From Agromyces bracchium (GTDB lineage Bacteria; Actinomycetota; Actinomycetes; Actinomycetales; Microbacteriaceae), in the NCBI RefSeq assembly GCF_009709675.1, contig NZ_WMLB01000022.1, forward strand, positions 62,001 through 126,000: a DNA stretch of 64,000 nucleotides, given 5' to 3'. Position numbers and translations under genes: made by a program. Shown here one piece after another: positions 51,898-59,851 of the stretch. Within the stretch, counting starts at the first letter, position 1. Every line of letters begins with the position of its first letter. The notes below the pieces were generated by a model. It worked only from the letters and a program-made list of their open reading frames with translations. It was not told the origin of the DNA and did no database searches.

Positions 51898-52491
51898 TCA
51901 GGCGAGACCGGCGGTCGCGTCGTCGATCGGCTCGTTCCGCAGTCGGGGCTCGGTCCGAAGCTCGGGCCGCACCCCGGCCTTGTCGGCGTAGAACGCGCGG
52001 ATCCGGTCCATGTCGGAGGCAACGTTCCCGGTGAGCTCGAACGTCGGGCCGAGGCCCGTCGTCATGGTCGTGCGGTCGACGAACCCCAGGGTGACGGGCA
52101 TGCCGGTCTCGCGCGCGATGCGGTAGAAGCCCGACTTCCAGTACGCGTTCGAGCCGCGAGTGCCGTCGGGCGTCACGACCAGGCCGAACACCTCGCCGGC
52201 GCGGATGCGGTCGACGACCTCGCCGACGACCCGGCTCGGGTCGTCGCGGTCGACGGGGATGCCGCCGAGCCCGCGCATGATCGGACCGCGCCAGCCGCGG
52301 AACAGGCTCTTCTTGCCGAGCCAGCGCACGTCGATGCCGTAGTGCCAGGCGATCGCGAGCATGAGGACGAAGTCCCAGTTCGACGTGTGCGGGGCGCCGA
52401 TGAGCACGGAGGGTCGGCCCGGAGCGGCCTCGCCCGCGAGGGACCACCTGCTGAGGGCCCAGTAGACGCGGGAGACGAGTCGTCGGAGCAT
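51898..52491 (-). CDS. 1-acyl-glycerol-3-phosphate acyltransferase-like protein
   Basis: 197 residues of the PlsC superfamily. The HX4D motif is H35-TSNW-D40 and the second block is PDGTRG (EGTR-type). LFRGWRGPIMRGLGGIPVDRDDPSRVVGEVV follows. It is shorter than classical PlsC and of the type annotated as glycerol acyltransferase in actinobacteria; the acceptor is uncertain. The N-terminus has an amphipathic helix for membrane attachment. Confidence 0.85.
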   Translation of the reverse strand: MLRRLVSRVYWALSRWSLAGEAAPGRPSVLIGAPHTSNWDFVLMLAIAWHYGIDVRWLGKKSLFRGWRGPIMRGLGGIPVDRDDPSRVVGEVVDRIRAGEVFGLVVTPDGTRGSNAYWKSGFYRIARETGMPVTLGFVDRTTMTTGLGPTFELTGNVASDMDRIRAFYADKAGVRPELRTEPRLRNEPIDDATAGLA

Positions 52492-52678
52492 CCGGCAACC
52501 CTATTCGGGCGTGCATGCGCCGATCGGCATGCGTTCGCCGGCGAGGCGCGGCGTCGCGGTCACGTTATCGCGCACCGGTCGGCCACGGCCAGCATTCGCG
52601 CGGGTCCGCCGGCATCTCGATCGCATTCCGGATGCGCGGGTCGGGACGCAGGCGGATGCCGGTCGGCCGCGTCCTGCC

Positions 52679-52684
52679 TATGAT
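52679..52684 (+). promoter_or_regulatory. -10 box, leaderless promoter
   Basis: TATGAT ends 6 nt before GTG 52691 with no ribosome site. It fixes the start of the downstream gene. Confidence 0.65.
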
Positions 52685-52690
52685 CGCGCT

Positions 52691-53443
52691 GTGGACCCGA
52701 ACGCCGCACGCACGATCCTCTCGATCCCCGCCGACCAACCGCTCTCCCTCGAGGCGGTCGACGCCGCGTACCAGCGCGAGCTCTGGCTGCGGCATCCGTC
52801 GCGGTACCCCGACGCCGACGGTCGTCGCGCCGCCGAGGCGTGGCGCGACGCGCTCGGTCGTGCGCGCGCGGTGCTCGTGGCGGAGCTCGCCGCGTCGGCC
52901 GGATCGACGACGGCGGATGCAGGCACCCCGAACCCGACGCGCCGTGGACTCTCCGGCGGCGCGATCGCCGGGATCGTGGCCGGCGGGGTCGTGCTCGTCG
53001 CACTGCTCGTCGCCGGCGGCATCGGCCTGTTCGGGCTCGTGCGCGACGTCGCGTCGACGGCGATCGCGGAGTCGAGCGAGCCGTCGGGCCCCGATACCGA
53101 CGGAGCGGACGTCGACGTCGAGCGGTACGAGTCGTACGAGACCGGCTACGAGTTCCCGGCGGCGCTCGAGGCGTACTGGGACGGCCGCTACGACGCCGAC
53201 TGCTCGATCGGGTTCGTCGAGGGATGCTGGCAGATGGCGCTCTTCACCGAGTCGGACTGCGGCGAGCTCGAGGTGACCATCGTCTTCAACGACGACGCCG
53301 ACTCGTGGGTCGCGGAGGAGACGGAGACCCGACTGGTCTCCGGAGTGCGCGCGGACCAGGCCGTGCCGGTCGTCTTCGGCAACGACGACCGGGAGTTCGG
53401 CTGGATCGATCAGGTGCGCTGCACCGACGGCGCCGACACCTGA
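52691..53443 (+). CDS. Membrane protein with J-domain-like N-terminus
   Basis: 250 residues. The first 60 residues (ARTILSIPADQPLSLEAVDAAYQRELWLRHPSRYPDADGRRAAEAWRDALGRARAVL) have the helical spacing of a J-domain-like module, in which HPS replaces HPD. A single TM (about 95-120) and an acidic outer domain with three or four Cys (DADCSIGFVEGCW; SDCGELEV; VRCTDGAD) follow. The cysteines suggest two disulfides. No function can be assigned. Start from the leaderless -10. Confidence 0.72.
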   Translation: MDPNAARTILSIPADQPLSLEAVDAAYQRELWLRHPSRYPDADGRRAAEAWRDALGRARAVLVAELAASAGSTTADAGTPNPTRRGLSGGAIAGIVAGGVVLVALLVAGGIGLFGLVRDVASTAIAESSEPSGPDTDGADVDVERYESYETGYEFPAALEAYWDGRYDADCSIGFVEGCWQMALFTESDCGELEVTIVFNDDADSWVAEETETRLVSGVRADQAVPVVFGNDDREFGWIDQVRCTDGADT

Positions 53444-53447
53444 CCGA

Positions 53448-53942
53448 TCAGCGAGTTCCCGCAGGCGGGGGAAGGTGGCGCCGGTCCCGCTCGGACGCGA
53501 TCCAGTCCCGCTGCCGCTCGGTGCGGGCGTAGCCGAGCCCGAGGCCGACGGCGACGAGGGCGGCACCGACCACGTAGGTCGCCCAGAACCAGGGCTGGAA
53601 TCCCGGGGCCAGCAGGACGTACACGGCCCCGATGAGGACGACGGCGATGCCCGACGCCTCGGCGATGAGTGAGGCGAGGCGCAGGCCGGGATGGCGCGGC
53701 GCCGATGCCCGGAGGGCGTAGGCCGAGGCGTGGTCGTCGCGGACCTGCTCGACGAGGTCGCGTTCCGGCGACGGCGACATGCCCGCGAGGACCGCGGTCA
53801 GCTGCTCGGCGCGGCGGAGGTCGTCCCGGCCGGCGCCGATCCGCGTCGAGACCACCGCGCCGACGATCGTGAGCACGGCGACGACGATGGGGATGACCGC
53901 GGTGCCGACGGCCGTGGCGCCGGTCTCCATCGACTCCAGCAT
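53448..53942 (-). CDS. Membrane protein of unknown function
   Basis: 164 residues from ATG 53942, which has GGAGG at 6 nt; ATG 53945 would have only 3 nt. One TM near the N-terminus (about 15-32), a helical cytoplasmic part (DDLRRAEQLTAVLAGMSPSPERDLVEQVRDDHASAYALRAS), then two TM segments (about 90-110 and 116-137). No family recognised. It is convergent with the previous gene (4 bp between stops). A 7-bp tandem repeat lies about 40 bp upstream of its start. Confidence 0.68.
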   Translation of the reverse strand: MLESMETGATAVGTAVIPIVVAVLTIVGAVVSTRIGAGRDDLRRAEQLTAVLAGMSPSPERDLVEQVRDDHASAYALRASAPRHPGLRLASLIAEASGIAVVLIGAVYVLLAPGFQPWFWATYVVGAALVAVGLGLGYARTERQRDWIASERDRRHLPPPAGTR

Positions 53943-53983
53943 CATGCGCCTCCGCCCCGCCGTCGCGCTTCATGGTAGTCCCC

Positions 53984-54032
53984 GAGCGGGGAGCGGGGAG
54001 CGGGGAGCGGGGAGCGGGGAGCAGGGAGCGCG
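53984..54032. repeat. 7-bp tandem repeat, about seven copies
   Basis: Five perfect GAGCGGG units run from 53984 to 54018, then GAGCAGG and GAGCGCG, with a partial unit after. It lies in the 115-bp gap between two minus-strand genes, 42 bp upstream of the ATG of the membrane protein gene, where copy-number changes could alter spacing of promoter elements. Confidence 0.92.
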
Positions 54033-54060
54033 GAGCGTCAGCGCGCCGGCCGTCGCCGCA

Positions 54061-54303
54061 TCAGGCCGCCGGCTCGGGGCAGTGGAGGTGCGTCGGCGTC
54101 GTGGCATCCCCGCGATCGATGCGGTGCTCGGCCATCAGCGCTCCGCACAGCGGGCAGGTCGGGTCGGCCGGCGGCACGTAGGGCGCCTCGGGGCGGCCGA
54201 TCCCCACCTGCGCGGGCCCCGCCACGGGATAGAGGAACTGGTTGACCCGCGACCAGAACCCGGGGACGCCCTTCCACGGGTTCGGCAGTTTCTGTTCGTG
54301 CAC
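54061..54303 (-). CDS. Small cysteine-containing protein, 80 residues
   Basis: HEQKLPNPWKGVPGFWSRVNQFLYPVAGPAQVGIGRPEAPYVPPADP precedes TCPLCGALMAEHRIDRGDATTPTHLHCP, a CxxC plus HxHC arrangement that could bind one zinc. GTG 54303 sits just next to the OhrR operator, divergent from ohrR, so the gene is likely controlled by it. Family not recognised. Confidence 0.6.
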   Translation of the reverse strand: MHEQKLPNPWKGVPGFWSRVNQFLYPVAGPAQVGIGRPEAPYVPPADPTCPLCGALMAEHRIDRGDATTPTHLHCPEPAA

Positions 54304-54310
54304 GAATGAT

Positions 54311-54324
54311 TAGTGTACAGACTA
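54311..54324. promoter_or_regulatory. Candidate OhrR operator
   Basis: TAGTGTACAGACTA is an imperfect 14-bp palindrome (TAGT...ACTA arms) in the 32-bp gap between the divergent starts of the Cys protein and the MarR-type regulator. Confidence 0.5.
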
Positions 54325-54335
54325 TTCTGGAGGTC

Positions 54336-54770
54336 ATGACCGATCCGCTCGAGCTCGACCGACAGCTCTGCTTCGCGCTCGCGGCGACGAGCCGCGAGGT
54401 CGTGCGGCTCTACCGGCCGTCCCTCGAGCCGCTCGGGCTCACGCATCCGCAGTACCTCGTCATGCTCGCGCTCTGGGAGCAGAGCCCGCTGCGGCTGCGC
54501 GAGATCGCCGATCGCCTCCACCTCGAGCCCGCGACTGCGAGTCCGCTCATCGGCCGGCTCGAGGCGCTCGGGCTCCTCACGCGGCGGCGCAGCACCGCCG
54601 ACGAGCGAGCCGTCGACATCGCGCTCACCACCGACGGCGAGGCCCTGCGGGAACGTGCGCTCGCGGTGCCCGGCGAGGTCGTCGAGCGCCTCGGCTACCC
54701 CGTCGAGCGACTCGAACGCCTGCGCGACGAGCTCACGGCGCTCCTCGACGCCGCGCACCGCGTCGGCTGA
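54336..54770 (+). CDS. OhrR-like MarR family regulator
   Basis: 144 residues. ELDRQLCFALAATSREVVRLYRPSLEPLGLTHPQYLVMLALWE aligns well with OhrR of Bacillus subtilis, including the redox-active Cys (C12). The winged helix follows (LREIADRLHLEPATASPLIGRLEALGLLTRRRSTADERAV). OhrR is released from DNA when organic hydroperoxides oxidise the Cys. The usual target, ohr, is not in the window; the divergent small Cys protein is. GGAGG is very close to ATG 54336 (2 nt); the upstream ATG 54306 lies in the operator. Confidence 0.85.
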   Translation: MTDPLELDRQLCFALAATSREVVRLYRPSLEPLGLTHPQYLVMLALWEQSPLRLREIADRLHLEPATASPLIGRLEALGLLTRRRSTADERAVDIALTTDGEALRERALAVPGEVVERLGYPVERLERLRDELTALLDAAHRVG

Positions 54771-54980
54771 CACGATCGCCGCCGCAGCATGGGCCGATGG
54801 TCCGTGTCAAGTCCCTCCCGCGATCCGGGATCAGTCCGTACAACTGACTGCGCGGGTCCCCGAAGCCCGCGACAGGCCGTCGGTCACCGCGCGGAGTTCG
54901 ACCACGCGGGCGTCCCGGGACCCCCGGGCGATCGACGGCCTGACCCGTTCCATCGCCATGCCCGGAAGGACCCTCGCCCG

Positions 54981-55334
54981 TTGGGAATGCTCCACGTCGG
55001 CCGCATCACGCGGATCGACCTCCCCGACGCCGTGCTCGCCCACGTGCACGCCGTCCTCATCGCCAAGCTCCGAGTCCACGAGCCGGTGCTCGTCGGATGG
55101 ATCTCGCCCGACGGGCGACGAGACGAAGTGCTCGTGCACCCGTCGATGTCGCTCGTCGTGCGCTACGACGCCGACGACGCCGTCGGCCTCGACCGCGCAT
55201 GGCTCGAACGACTCATGCGCTCGGCGAACGGCGTCGGCGGGCTGCAGCTGACGCCGGACATGATCGACGCGATGCGAGCCCTGGGAGCCGCCGGCGCCGG
55301 CGCGCCGGCCGGTGCGGTCGAGCCCGCGAGCTGA
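54981..55334 (+). CDS. DUF7882-like protein (TTG start)
   Basis: 117 residues. The first residues in frame, TTG-GGA-ATG-CTC-CAC-GTC-GGC, match the M-G-x-L-x-x-G opening of these small Microbacteriaceae proteins, and AGGA (54967-54970) precedes by 10 nt, so TTG 54981 is chosen rather than ATG 54987. VLAHVHAVLIAKLRVHEPVLVGW and WLERLMRSANGVGGLQLTPDM are the conserved parts. It probably binds DNA or a partner, but the function is unknown to me. Confidence 0.75.
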   Translation: MGMLHVGRITRIDLPDAVLAHVHAVLIAKLRVHEPVLVGWISPDGRRDEVLVHPSMSLVVRYDADDAVGLDRAWLERLMRSANGVGGLQLTPDMIDAMRALGAAGAGAPAGAVEPAS

Positions 55335-55379
55335 GGTGCGACCATCGCGGATGTCGGCCGCGGATGCGACCATGGACGC

Positions 55380-56276
55380 GTGCCCGAGATGCCCGAGGTC
55401 GAGGCGCTCGCCGGGTTCCTCGCCGAGCGCACGGTCGGGCACGCGATCGCGTCGGCCCGCGTCGCGGCGATCGCCGCGCTGAAGACCTTCGATCCGCCGC
55501 TGCACGCGATCGAGGGGCGCCCGATCGTCGCGGTCGGGCGGCACGGCAAGTTCCTCGACGTCGAGTTGGGTGGGGCGGATCCCTCCGCCGAGGCCTCGAC
55601 CGACGGGTCGTTGCACCTCGTCTTCCATCTCGCCCGCGCCGGGTGGCTGCGCTGGTACGACGAGCTTCCGGCGACGGTCCTCCGCCCGGGGCGTTCGCCG
55701 ATCGCGCTGCGCGTCCGGCTCGACGACGGCGCGGGCTTCGACCTCACCGAGGCCGGCACGAAGAAGTCGCTCGCGGTGTACGTGGTGCGAGACCCGGCCG
55801 AGGTGCCCGGCGTCGCGCGCCTCGGTCCCGACCCGATGGCCGACGACTTCACGCTCGAGCGGTTCGCCGAGATCCTCGGCGGGCGTCGCACGCGGATCAA
55901 GGGGCTGCTCCGCGACCAGTCCGTCCTCGCAGGGATCGGCAACGCCTACTCCGACGAGATCCTCCACGCCGCGAAGATGTCGCCCTACAAGATCGCGGCG
56001 ACGCTCGACGCGGCCGAGGTCGAGCGACTCTTCGCCGCGATGCGCGGCACGCTCGGCGAGGCGCTGGCCGAGGCATCCGGCAAGCCCGCCGCAGAGCTCA
56101 AGGACGCCAAGCGGCGCCACCTGCGCGTGCACGGGCGCACCGGGCAGGCGTGCCCGGTGTGCGGCGACACGATCCGCCAGGTCGAGTTCCACGACTCGAC
56201 CTTCCAGTACTGCCCGACCTGCCAGACCGGCGGCACCCCGCTCGCCGATCGCGTGCTCTCCCGGCTCGTGAAGTAG
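55380..56276 (+). CDS. Fpg/Nei family DNA glycosylase
   Basis: 298 residues. GTG start gives the mature Pro-Glu N-terminus (MPEMPEVEAL), the catalytic proline of this family. GRHGKFLDVEL carries the beta-loop Lys. H2TH region RIKGLLRDQSVLAGIGNAYSDEILHAAKMSP. Zinc finger C258-x2-C261...C278-x2-C281. It excises oxidised bases (8-oxoG, FaPy, oxidised pyrimidines) and nicks by beta/delta elimination. The divergence from canonical MutM suggests a second, Nei2-like paralogue of actinobacteria. Confidence 0.92.
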   Translation: MPEMPEVEALAGFLAERTVGHAIASARVAAIAALKTFDPPLHAIEGRPIVAVGRHGKFLDVELGGADPSAEASTDGSLHLVFHLARAGWLRWYDELPATVLRPGRSPIALRVRLDDGAGFDLTEAGTKKSLAVYVVRDPAEVPGVARLGPDPMADDFTLERFAEILGGRRTRIKGLLRDQSVLAGIGNAYSDEILHAAKMSPYKIAATLDAAEVERLFAAMRGTLGEALAEASGKPAAELKDAKRRHLRVHGRTGQACPVCGDTIRQVEFHDSTFQYCPTCQTGGTPLADRVLSRLVK

Positions 56277-56357
56277 CTCCTCCGAGCGGGCTGTGGGGAT
56301 GCCGCGAGGCACCTGTGGTCGCTGCCGCGCGTCGCCCGGGCGTGCTTGCATGCTGCC

Positions 56358-57110
56358 ATGGGCTCGTTCGCGATGTTCCCGCTGGGCAGCGTGCTCTTCC
56401 CGCACATGCCGCTCGCCCTGCGCGTGTTCGAGCCGAGGTACCTGGTGATGATGTCCCGGGTCCTCGACGAACAGCCGTGCGAGTTCGGCGTGGTGCTGAT
56501 CGAGAGCGGTCGCGAGGCGGCGGGCGCCGAGTCGCAGCGACGGTTCGGCGTCGGCACCGTCGCACGGGTCACCGAGCTCGGCGCGACCGACGGCGACCTC
56601 GCGGTCATCGCCCGGGGCGGGCGACGCATCGAGGTCGTCGAGTGGTTGCCCGACGACCCGCACCCCGCCGCCGTCGTCCGGGACCTGCCCGAACTCGAGT
56701 GGGATGAGCGCCTGCGCCCGCTGCTCGAGAAGGCCGAACTCGTCGTGCGCCGCACCATCGCGCGGGCGAGCGAGTTCGTCGAACTGCCCTGGGACGCCGA
56801 CGCGGCGCTGAGCGACGACCCCGCCGTGGCGGCATGGCAGCTCGCCGGGATCGCGCCGCTCACGCCGCTCGACCAGGTGCGGCTGCTCGCATCGACGAGC
56901 CTGCGCTCGCTGCTCACCGAGCTGGTCGAACTCACGCTCGGTGCGGGTGAGGTCCTCACCACGTCCTGGGCGTCGGTCGACGACCTGGATGCCGAGATCG
57001 CCGAGGCGCTCGACCGCCCGGACGACGATCGAGCCGGACCCGGCGACGATCCGCGCGACGATCCCGGCGACGGCGAACCGTCCTCCGGGACCGAGGGGAG
57101 CGACCCATGA
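56358..57110 (+). CDS. LON peptidase substrate-binding domain protein
   Basis: 250 residues. FAMFPLGSVLFPHMPLALRVFEPRYLVMMSRVLDEQPCEFGVVLIESGREAAG is the LON N-terminal (PUA-like) domain; there is no AAA+ or protease domain. A helical part and a disordered acidic tail (DDDRAGPGDDPRDDPGDG) follow. Stand-alone LON domains are common in bacteria and of unclear role. ATG 56358 is followed by 4-nt coupling to the zinc-ribbon gene. Confidence 0.88.
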   Translation: MGSFAMFPLGSVLFPHMPLALRVFEPRYLVMMSRVLDEQPCEFGVVLIESGREAAGAESQRRFGVGTVARVTELGATDGDLAVIARGGRRIEVVEWLPDDPHPAAVVRDLPELEWDERLRPLLEKAELVVRRTIARASEFVELPWDADAALSDDPAVAAWQLAGIAPLTPLDQVRLLASTSLRSLLTELVELTLGAGEVLTTSWASVDDLDAEIAEALDRPDDDRAGPGDDPRDDPGDGEPSSGTEGSDP

Positions 57111-57298
57111 CCGACCGCTGGAACCGCATCCGCTGCCCGAACTGCGGCGAGACCTCCGCCGCGCTCGTGACGGTGGTGCCGACGATGGGCGACGCGGGTC
57201 TCGCGGTGACCGACTACCGATGCCCGAGCGGATGCCGCCTCGACGAGCTGCACGCTGAGATCGACGAGGCGCTCGGCATCCGGCACGTCTTCGGCTGA
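57107..57298 (+). CDS. Small zinc-ribbon-like protein, 63 residues
   Basis: NRIRCPNCGETSAALVTVVPTMGDAGLAVTDYRCPSGCRLDELHAEIDEALGIRHVFG: CxxC at residues 10-13 and C-x3-C near residue 40 form a probable zinc ribbon. ATG overlaps the stop of the LON-domain gene (ATGA), so the two are co-translated. No function known. Confidence 0.72.
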   Translation: MTDRWNRIRCPNCGETSAALVTVVPTMGDAGLAVTDYRCPSGCRLDELHAEIDEALGIRHVFG

Positions 57299-57311
57299 TC
57301 GCCCGGTCGGC

Positions 57312-57899
57312 TCAGGCCTCGCGAGCGTGTCGGGGCGCGTGCTCGTCGGTGTCGACCCGGTCGTCGTCGCCGGTGGCGGTCCGCGCCGGAGCGGCCGGGG
57401 CCGTCTCGACGCGCTCGGTTCCGTCGGCGGGAACGGCGTCGGTGCGCCGTCCGTCGGGGATCGCGTCACCCTCGGCGGCCGTCGGCGATGCCTCGGCTGC
57501 GGCCGGAGCCGTCGCCGGTGCTGCGTCCGCGGGGGTCGCATCCGGGTCGATCTCCATCGCGCGTCGCTCCTGCTTCGCCTGCGCGTCGCGCAGCTCGGCG
57601 GCCTGGTCGCGGTGCTCGCGGCTCGACTCGGCCAGTCGCTCGGCCTCGAGCCGCGCGTTGGCGGCGTCGGCCTCGGCGGCGCGGGCCGCGGCATCCGCCT
57701 GCATCGCCTTCGCCTCGCGCTCGCGCGCCTCGCGATCGGTCTGCGCGGCCTGCTCGCGTATCTCCGCCGCGTGGGCGCGCTGGGCCTCGGCGCGGGCCTC
57801 GCGCCGTCGGCCCGCGGTCGCCACGAGCACGATCGCCGCGACCACGACCAGGAGGGCGATGACGCCCACGACGATCCAGATGGTGGTGCTGGTGTCCAC
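57312..57899 (-). CDS. Single-TM coiled-coil protein
   Basis: 195 residues from GTG 57899, which has AAGGGA about 9 nt upstream; a TTG 21 nt earlier lies upstream of that site. One TM at residues 5-28 (TIWIVVGVIALLVVVAAIVLVAT), then a long Glu/Ala/Arg/Gln coiled coil (about 30-100) and an Ala/Pro/Asp-rich disordered tail. The design is typical of membrane-tethered scaffold proteins of unknown role in this family. Confidence 0.72.
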   Translation of the reverse strand: MDTSTTIWIVVGVIALLVVVAAIVLVATAGRRREARAEAQRAHAAEIREQAAQTDREAREREAKAMQADAAARAAEADAANARLEAERLAESSREHRDQAAELRDAQAKQERRAMEIDPDATPADAAPATAPAAAEASPTAAEGDAIPDGRRTDAVPADGTERVETAPAAPARTATGDDDRVDTDEHAPRHAREA

Positions 57900-58032
57900 G
57901 TTCGCACGTCCCTTCGTCAACTGTGGTCACTCAACCCCACGTCGCGGACCCGCGAACAGGGGTTGCAGATGAGGGCGCGGTGTGGTTCGCGCGACCGGTG
58001 GATGCAGAATTCGCCGATCGCTCACGTTCGCT

Positions 58033-58075
58033 TATGCTGGCAGCACCCTTCCCCCTGAACGGGGGAACCCGTTCA
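58033..58075 (+). promoter_or_regulatory. Promoter and structured leader of VWA gene
   Basis: TATGCT (58033-58038) with TTCGCC 17 nt upstream is the likely promoter. The leader then forms an 8-bp perfect hairpin TGAACGGG-GGAA-CCCGTTCA (58056-58075), a GNRA tetraloop. Confidence 0.5.
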
Positions 58076-58122
58076 GACTGGGATCGGCGCCCCCCGACAG
58101 TGCCGGTCGGCTTGGAGTGTCC

Positions 58123-59781
58123 GTGGGACGTCATAGCGTCGCGGCTCCGGCGAAGGCGCCGAGCCGCAGATTCATCCTGTCCATCGTCGCCGGGGTGGCC
58201 GTCATCGGCATCGTCGCGTCCGGTGTGTACCTGTGGGTGGGAGGCCACCTGAACCCCATCTTCGCCTCCGCCGGCGAGCCGGCGTGCGCGGAGATCGACG
58301 AGCTCTCGATCGTCGCCGACACGTCCATCGCGCCGGCGATCGCGGAGCTCGCCGCCGACTTCGACGCCGACACCACGCGATGCGTCGAGACCTCGGTGCG
58401 GGCGCAGGATTCCGCCGACACCGCCGCCGAGCTCGCGTCAGGCACGCTGTCCGCCGACGCCTGGGTGCCCGACTCGAGCAGCTGGCTCACACGCACCGCA
58501 TCGACCGCGGCCTCGCTCGGGCTCGGCGAACCCCAGGCGACCGTGGGCGATTCGGTCGCGACCTCGCCCGTCGTGTTCGCCGCGCCCGCCAGCGAGGCGC
58601 AGGAGCTCGCGGCCGAGCCCGTGAGCTGGGCGCGCGTGCTGAACGGCACGTTGCCCGCGCTCCTGCCCGACCCCGAGGCATCCGCCGCCAGCCTGGCGAG
58701 CCTCTACGCGCTGAAGGGGCAGTCGTCGCCCGACGACCCGCGGCAGTTCGCCGGGGCGCTCATCGCGCTCGGCAAGTCGATCCCCGCCTCGGCGGATGCC
58801 GCGATGACCACGGTCGCCTCGGCGAGTGCGCCGACCGTCGTGCTGACGAGCGAGGCGAGCGTCGCCGCGCACAACGCGGATGCCTCGGCCGAGCCGCTCG
58901 TGGCGGCGTACCCGGAAGAGGGCACGATCGCGCTCGATTACCCGTTCGTGCGCATCGGCGACGCCGAGTCGGCGAGCCTCGACGACTTCGAGGTCGCGCT
59001 CGGCACGGCGACCGAGCACTTCCTCGAGGCGGGGTTCCGAGCCCCCGACGGCACGGGCGAGGTCGATTCGCCTGGCGTGGCCGCGACCGCGCCGCCGACC
59101 CAGACCGAACTCGATGCCGCGGCCCAGATCGAGATCCTGCGTTCGTGGGGCGTCCTGACGCTCCGTTCGCGGATGCTGGCCGTGATCGACGTGTCCGGGT
59201 CCATGGAGGAGCCCGCCGAGAACGGCCTGCGCCGCATCGACATCTTCCAGCAGGCCGCCGTCGGCGCCATGTCGAAGTTCTCGGGCGAGGTCGAGCTCGG
59301 CGTGTGGGTGTTCTCGACGGCCCGCAACGGCGACCTCGACTACGAGGACCTGTCGCCGATCGCGCCGCTCGCCGACGCGTCGCACACGCAGCAGATCCAG
59401 CAGATCATCGGGTCCCTGCCCGCCCGCCTCGGCGGGGCGACGGGCCTCTACGACACGACGCTCGCCGCCTACAAGCGCGTCCAGGAGTCGTACGATCCCG
59501 ACAAGGTCAACTCGGTGCTCGTCATCACCGACGGCAAGAACGAGGACCAGAACGGCATCAGCCTCGACCAGCTGCTCGCCGAGCTCAAGAAGCTCGAGGA
59601 CCCGACCAAGCCCGTCGCCGTGATCATGATCGGTTTCGGCCCCGACACCGACCTCGACGCCATGAAGAGGATCGCCAAGGCGACCAAGGGCGGCGCGTAC
59701 TCGGCGACCAAGCCGGAGGACCTCGGGACGGTGCTCGTCGACGCGCTCTCGCAGCGCACGTGCCGGCCCGACTGCGGCTGA
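58123..59781 (+). CDS. Membrane-anchored protein with substrate-binding-like and VWA domains
   Basis: 552 residues. One TM (about 15-37), then a periplasmic-binding-protein-like domain (IVADTSIAPAIAELAADFDADTTRCVETSVRAQDSADTAAELASGTLSADAWVPDSSSWL), then a VWA domain with an intact MIDAS motif (D356-V-S-G-S, ITDGKNEDQNG). Such proteins occur near cell-surface or sigma-linked loci; ligand unknown. GTG 58123 has GGAG at 5 nt. Two Cys end the protein (TCRPDCG). Confidence 0.85.
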   Translation: MGRHSVAAPAKAPSRRFILSIVAGVAVIGIVASGVYLWVGGHLNPIFASAGEPACAEIDELSIVADTSIAPAIAELAADFDADTTRCVETSVRAQDSADTAAELASGTLSADAWVPDSSSWLTRTASTAASLGLGEPQATVGDSVATSPVVFAAPASEAQELAAEPVSWARVLNGTLPALLPDPEASAASLASLYALKGQSSPDDPRQFAGALIALGKSIPASADAAMTTVASASAPTVVLTSEASVAAHNADASAEPLVAAYPEEGTIALDYPFVRIGDAESASLDDFEVALGTATEHFLEAGFRAPDGTGEVDSPGVAATAPPTQTELDAAAQIEILRSWGVLTLRSRMLAVIDVSGSMEEPAENGLRRIDIFQQAAVGAMSKFSGEVELGVWVFSTARNGDLDYEDLSPIAPLADASHTQQIQQIIGSLPARLGGATGLYDTTLAAYKRVQESYDPDKVNSVLVITDGKNEDQNGISLDQLLAELKKLEDPTKPVAVIMIGFGPDTDLDAMKRIAKATKGGAYSATKPEDLGTVLVDALSQRTCRPDCG

Positions 59782-59797
59782 GCGTCGGACCGACGCG

Positions 59798-59839
59798 GAC
59801 GACGAAGGGCGCCCTCTCCGGAGGGCGCCCTTCGTCGTC
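59798..59839. terminator. Strong bidirectional terminator
   Basis: A perfect 19-bp stem (left arm begins GACGACGAAGGGCGCC) around a TCCG loop separates the convergent VWA and MFS genes. It is the longest hairpin in the window. Confidence 0.9.
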
Positions 59840-59851
59840 GGCCTGGTGCGG

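Noticed and set aside
53984-54032. Small CRISPR-like or origin iteron array
   Set aside because: The unit is only 7 bp with no spacers and no DnaA-box or Rep gene nearby.
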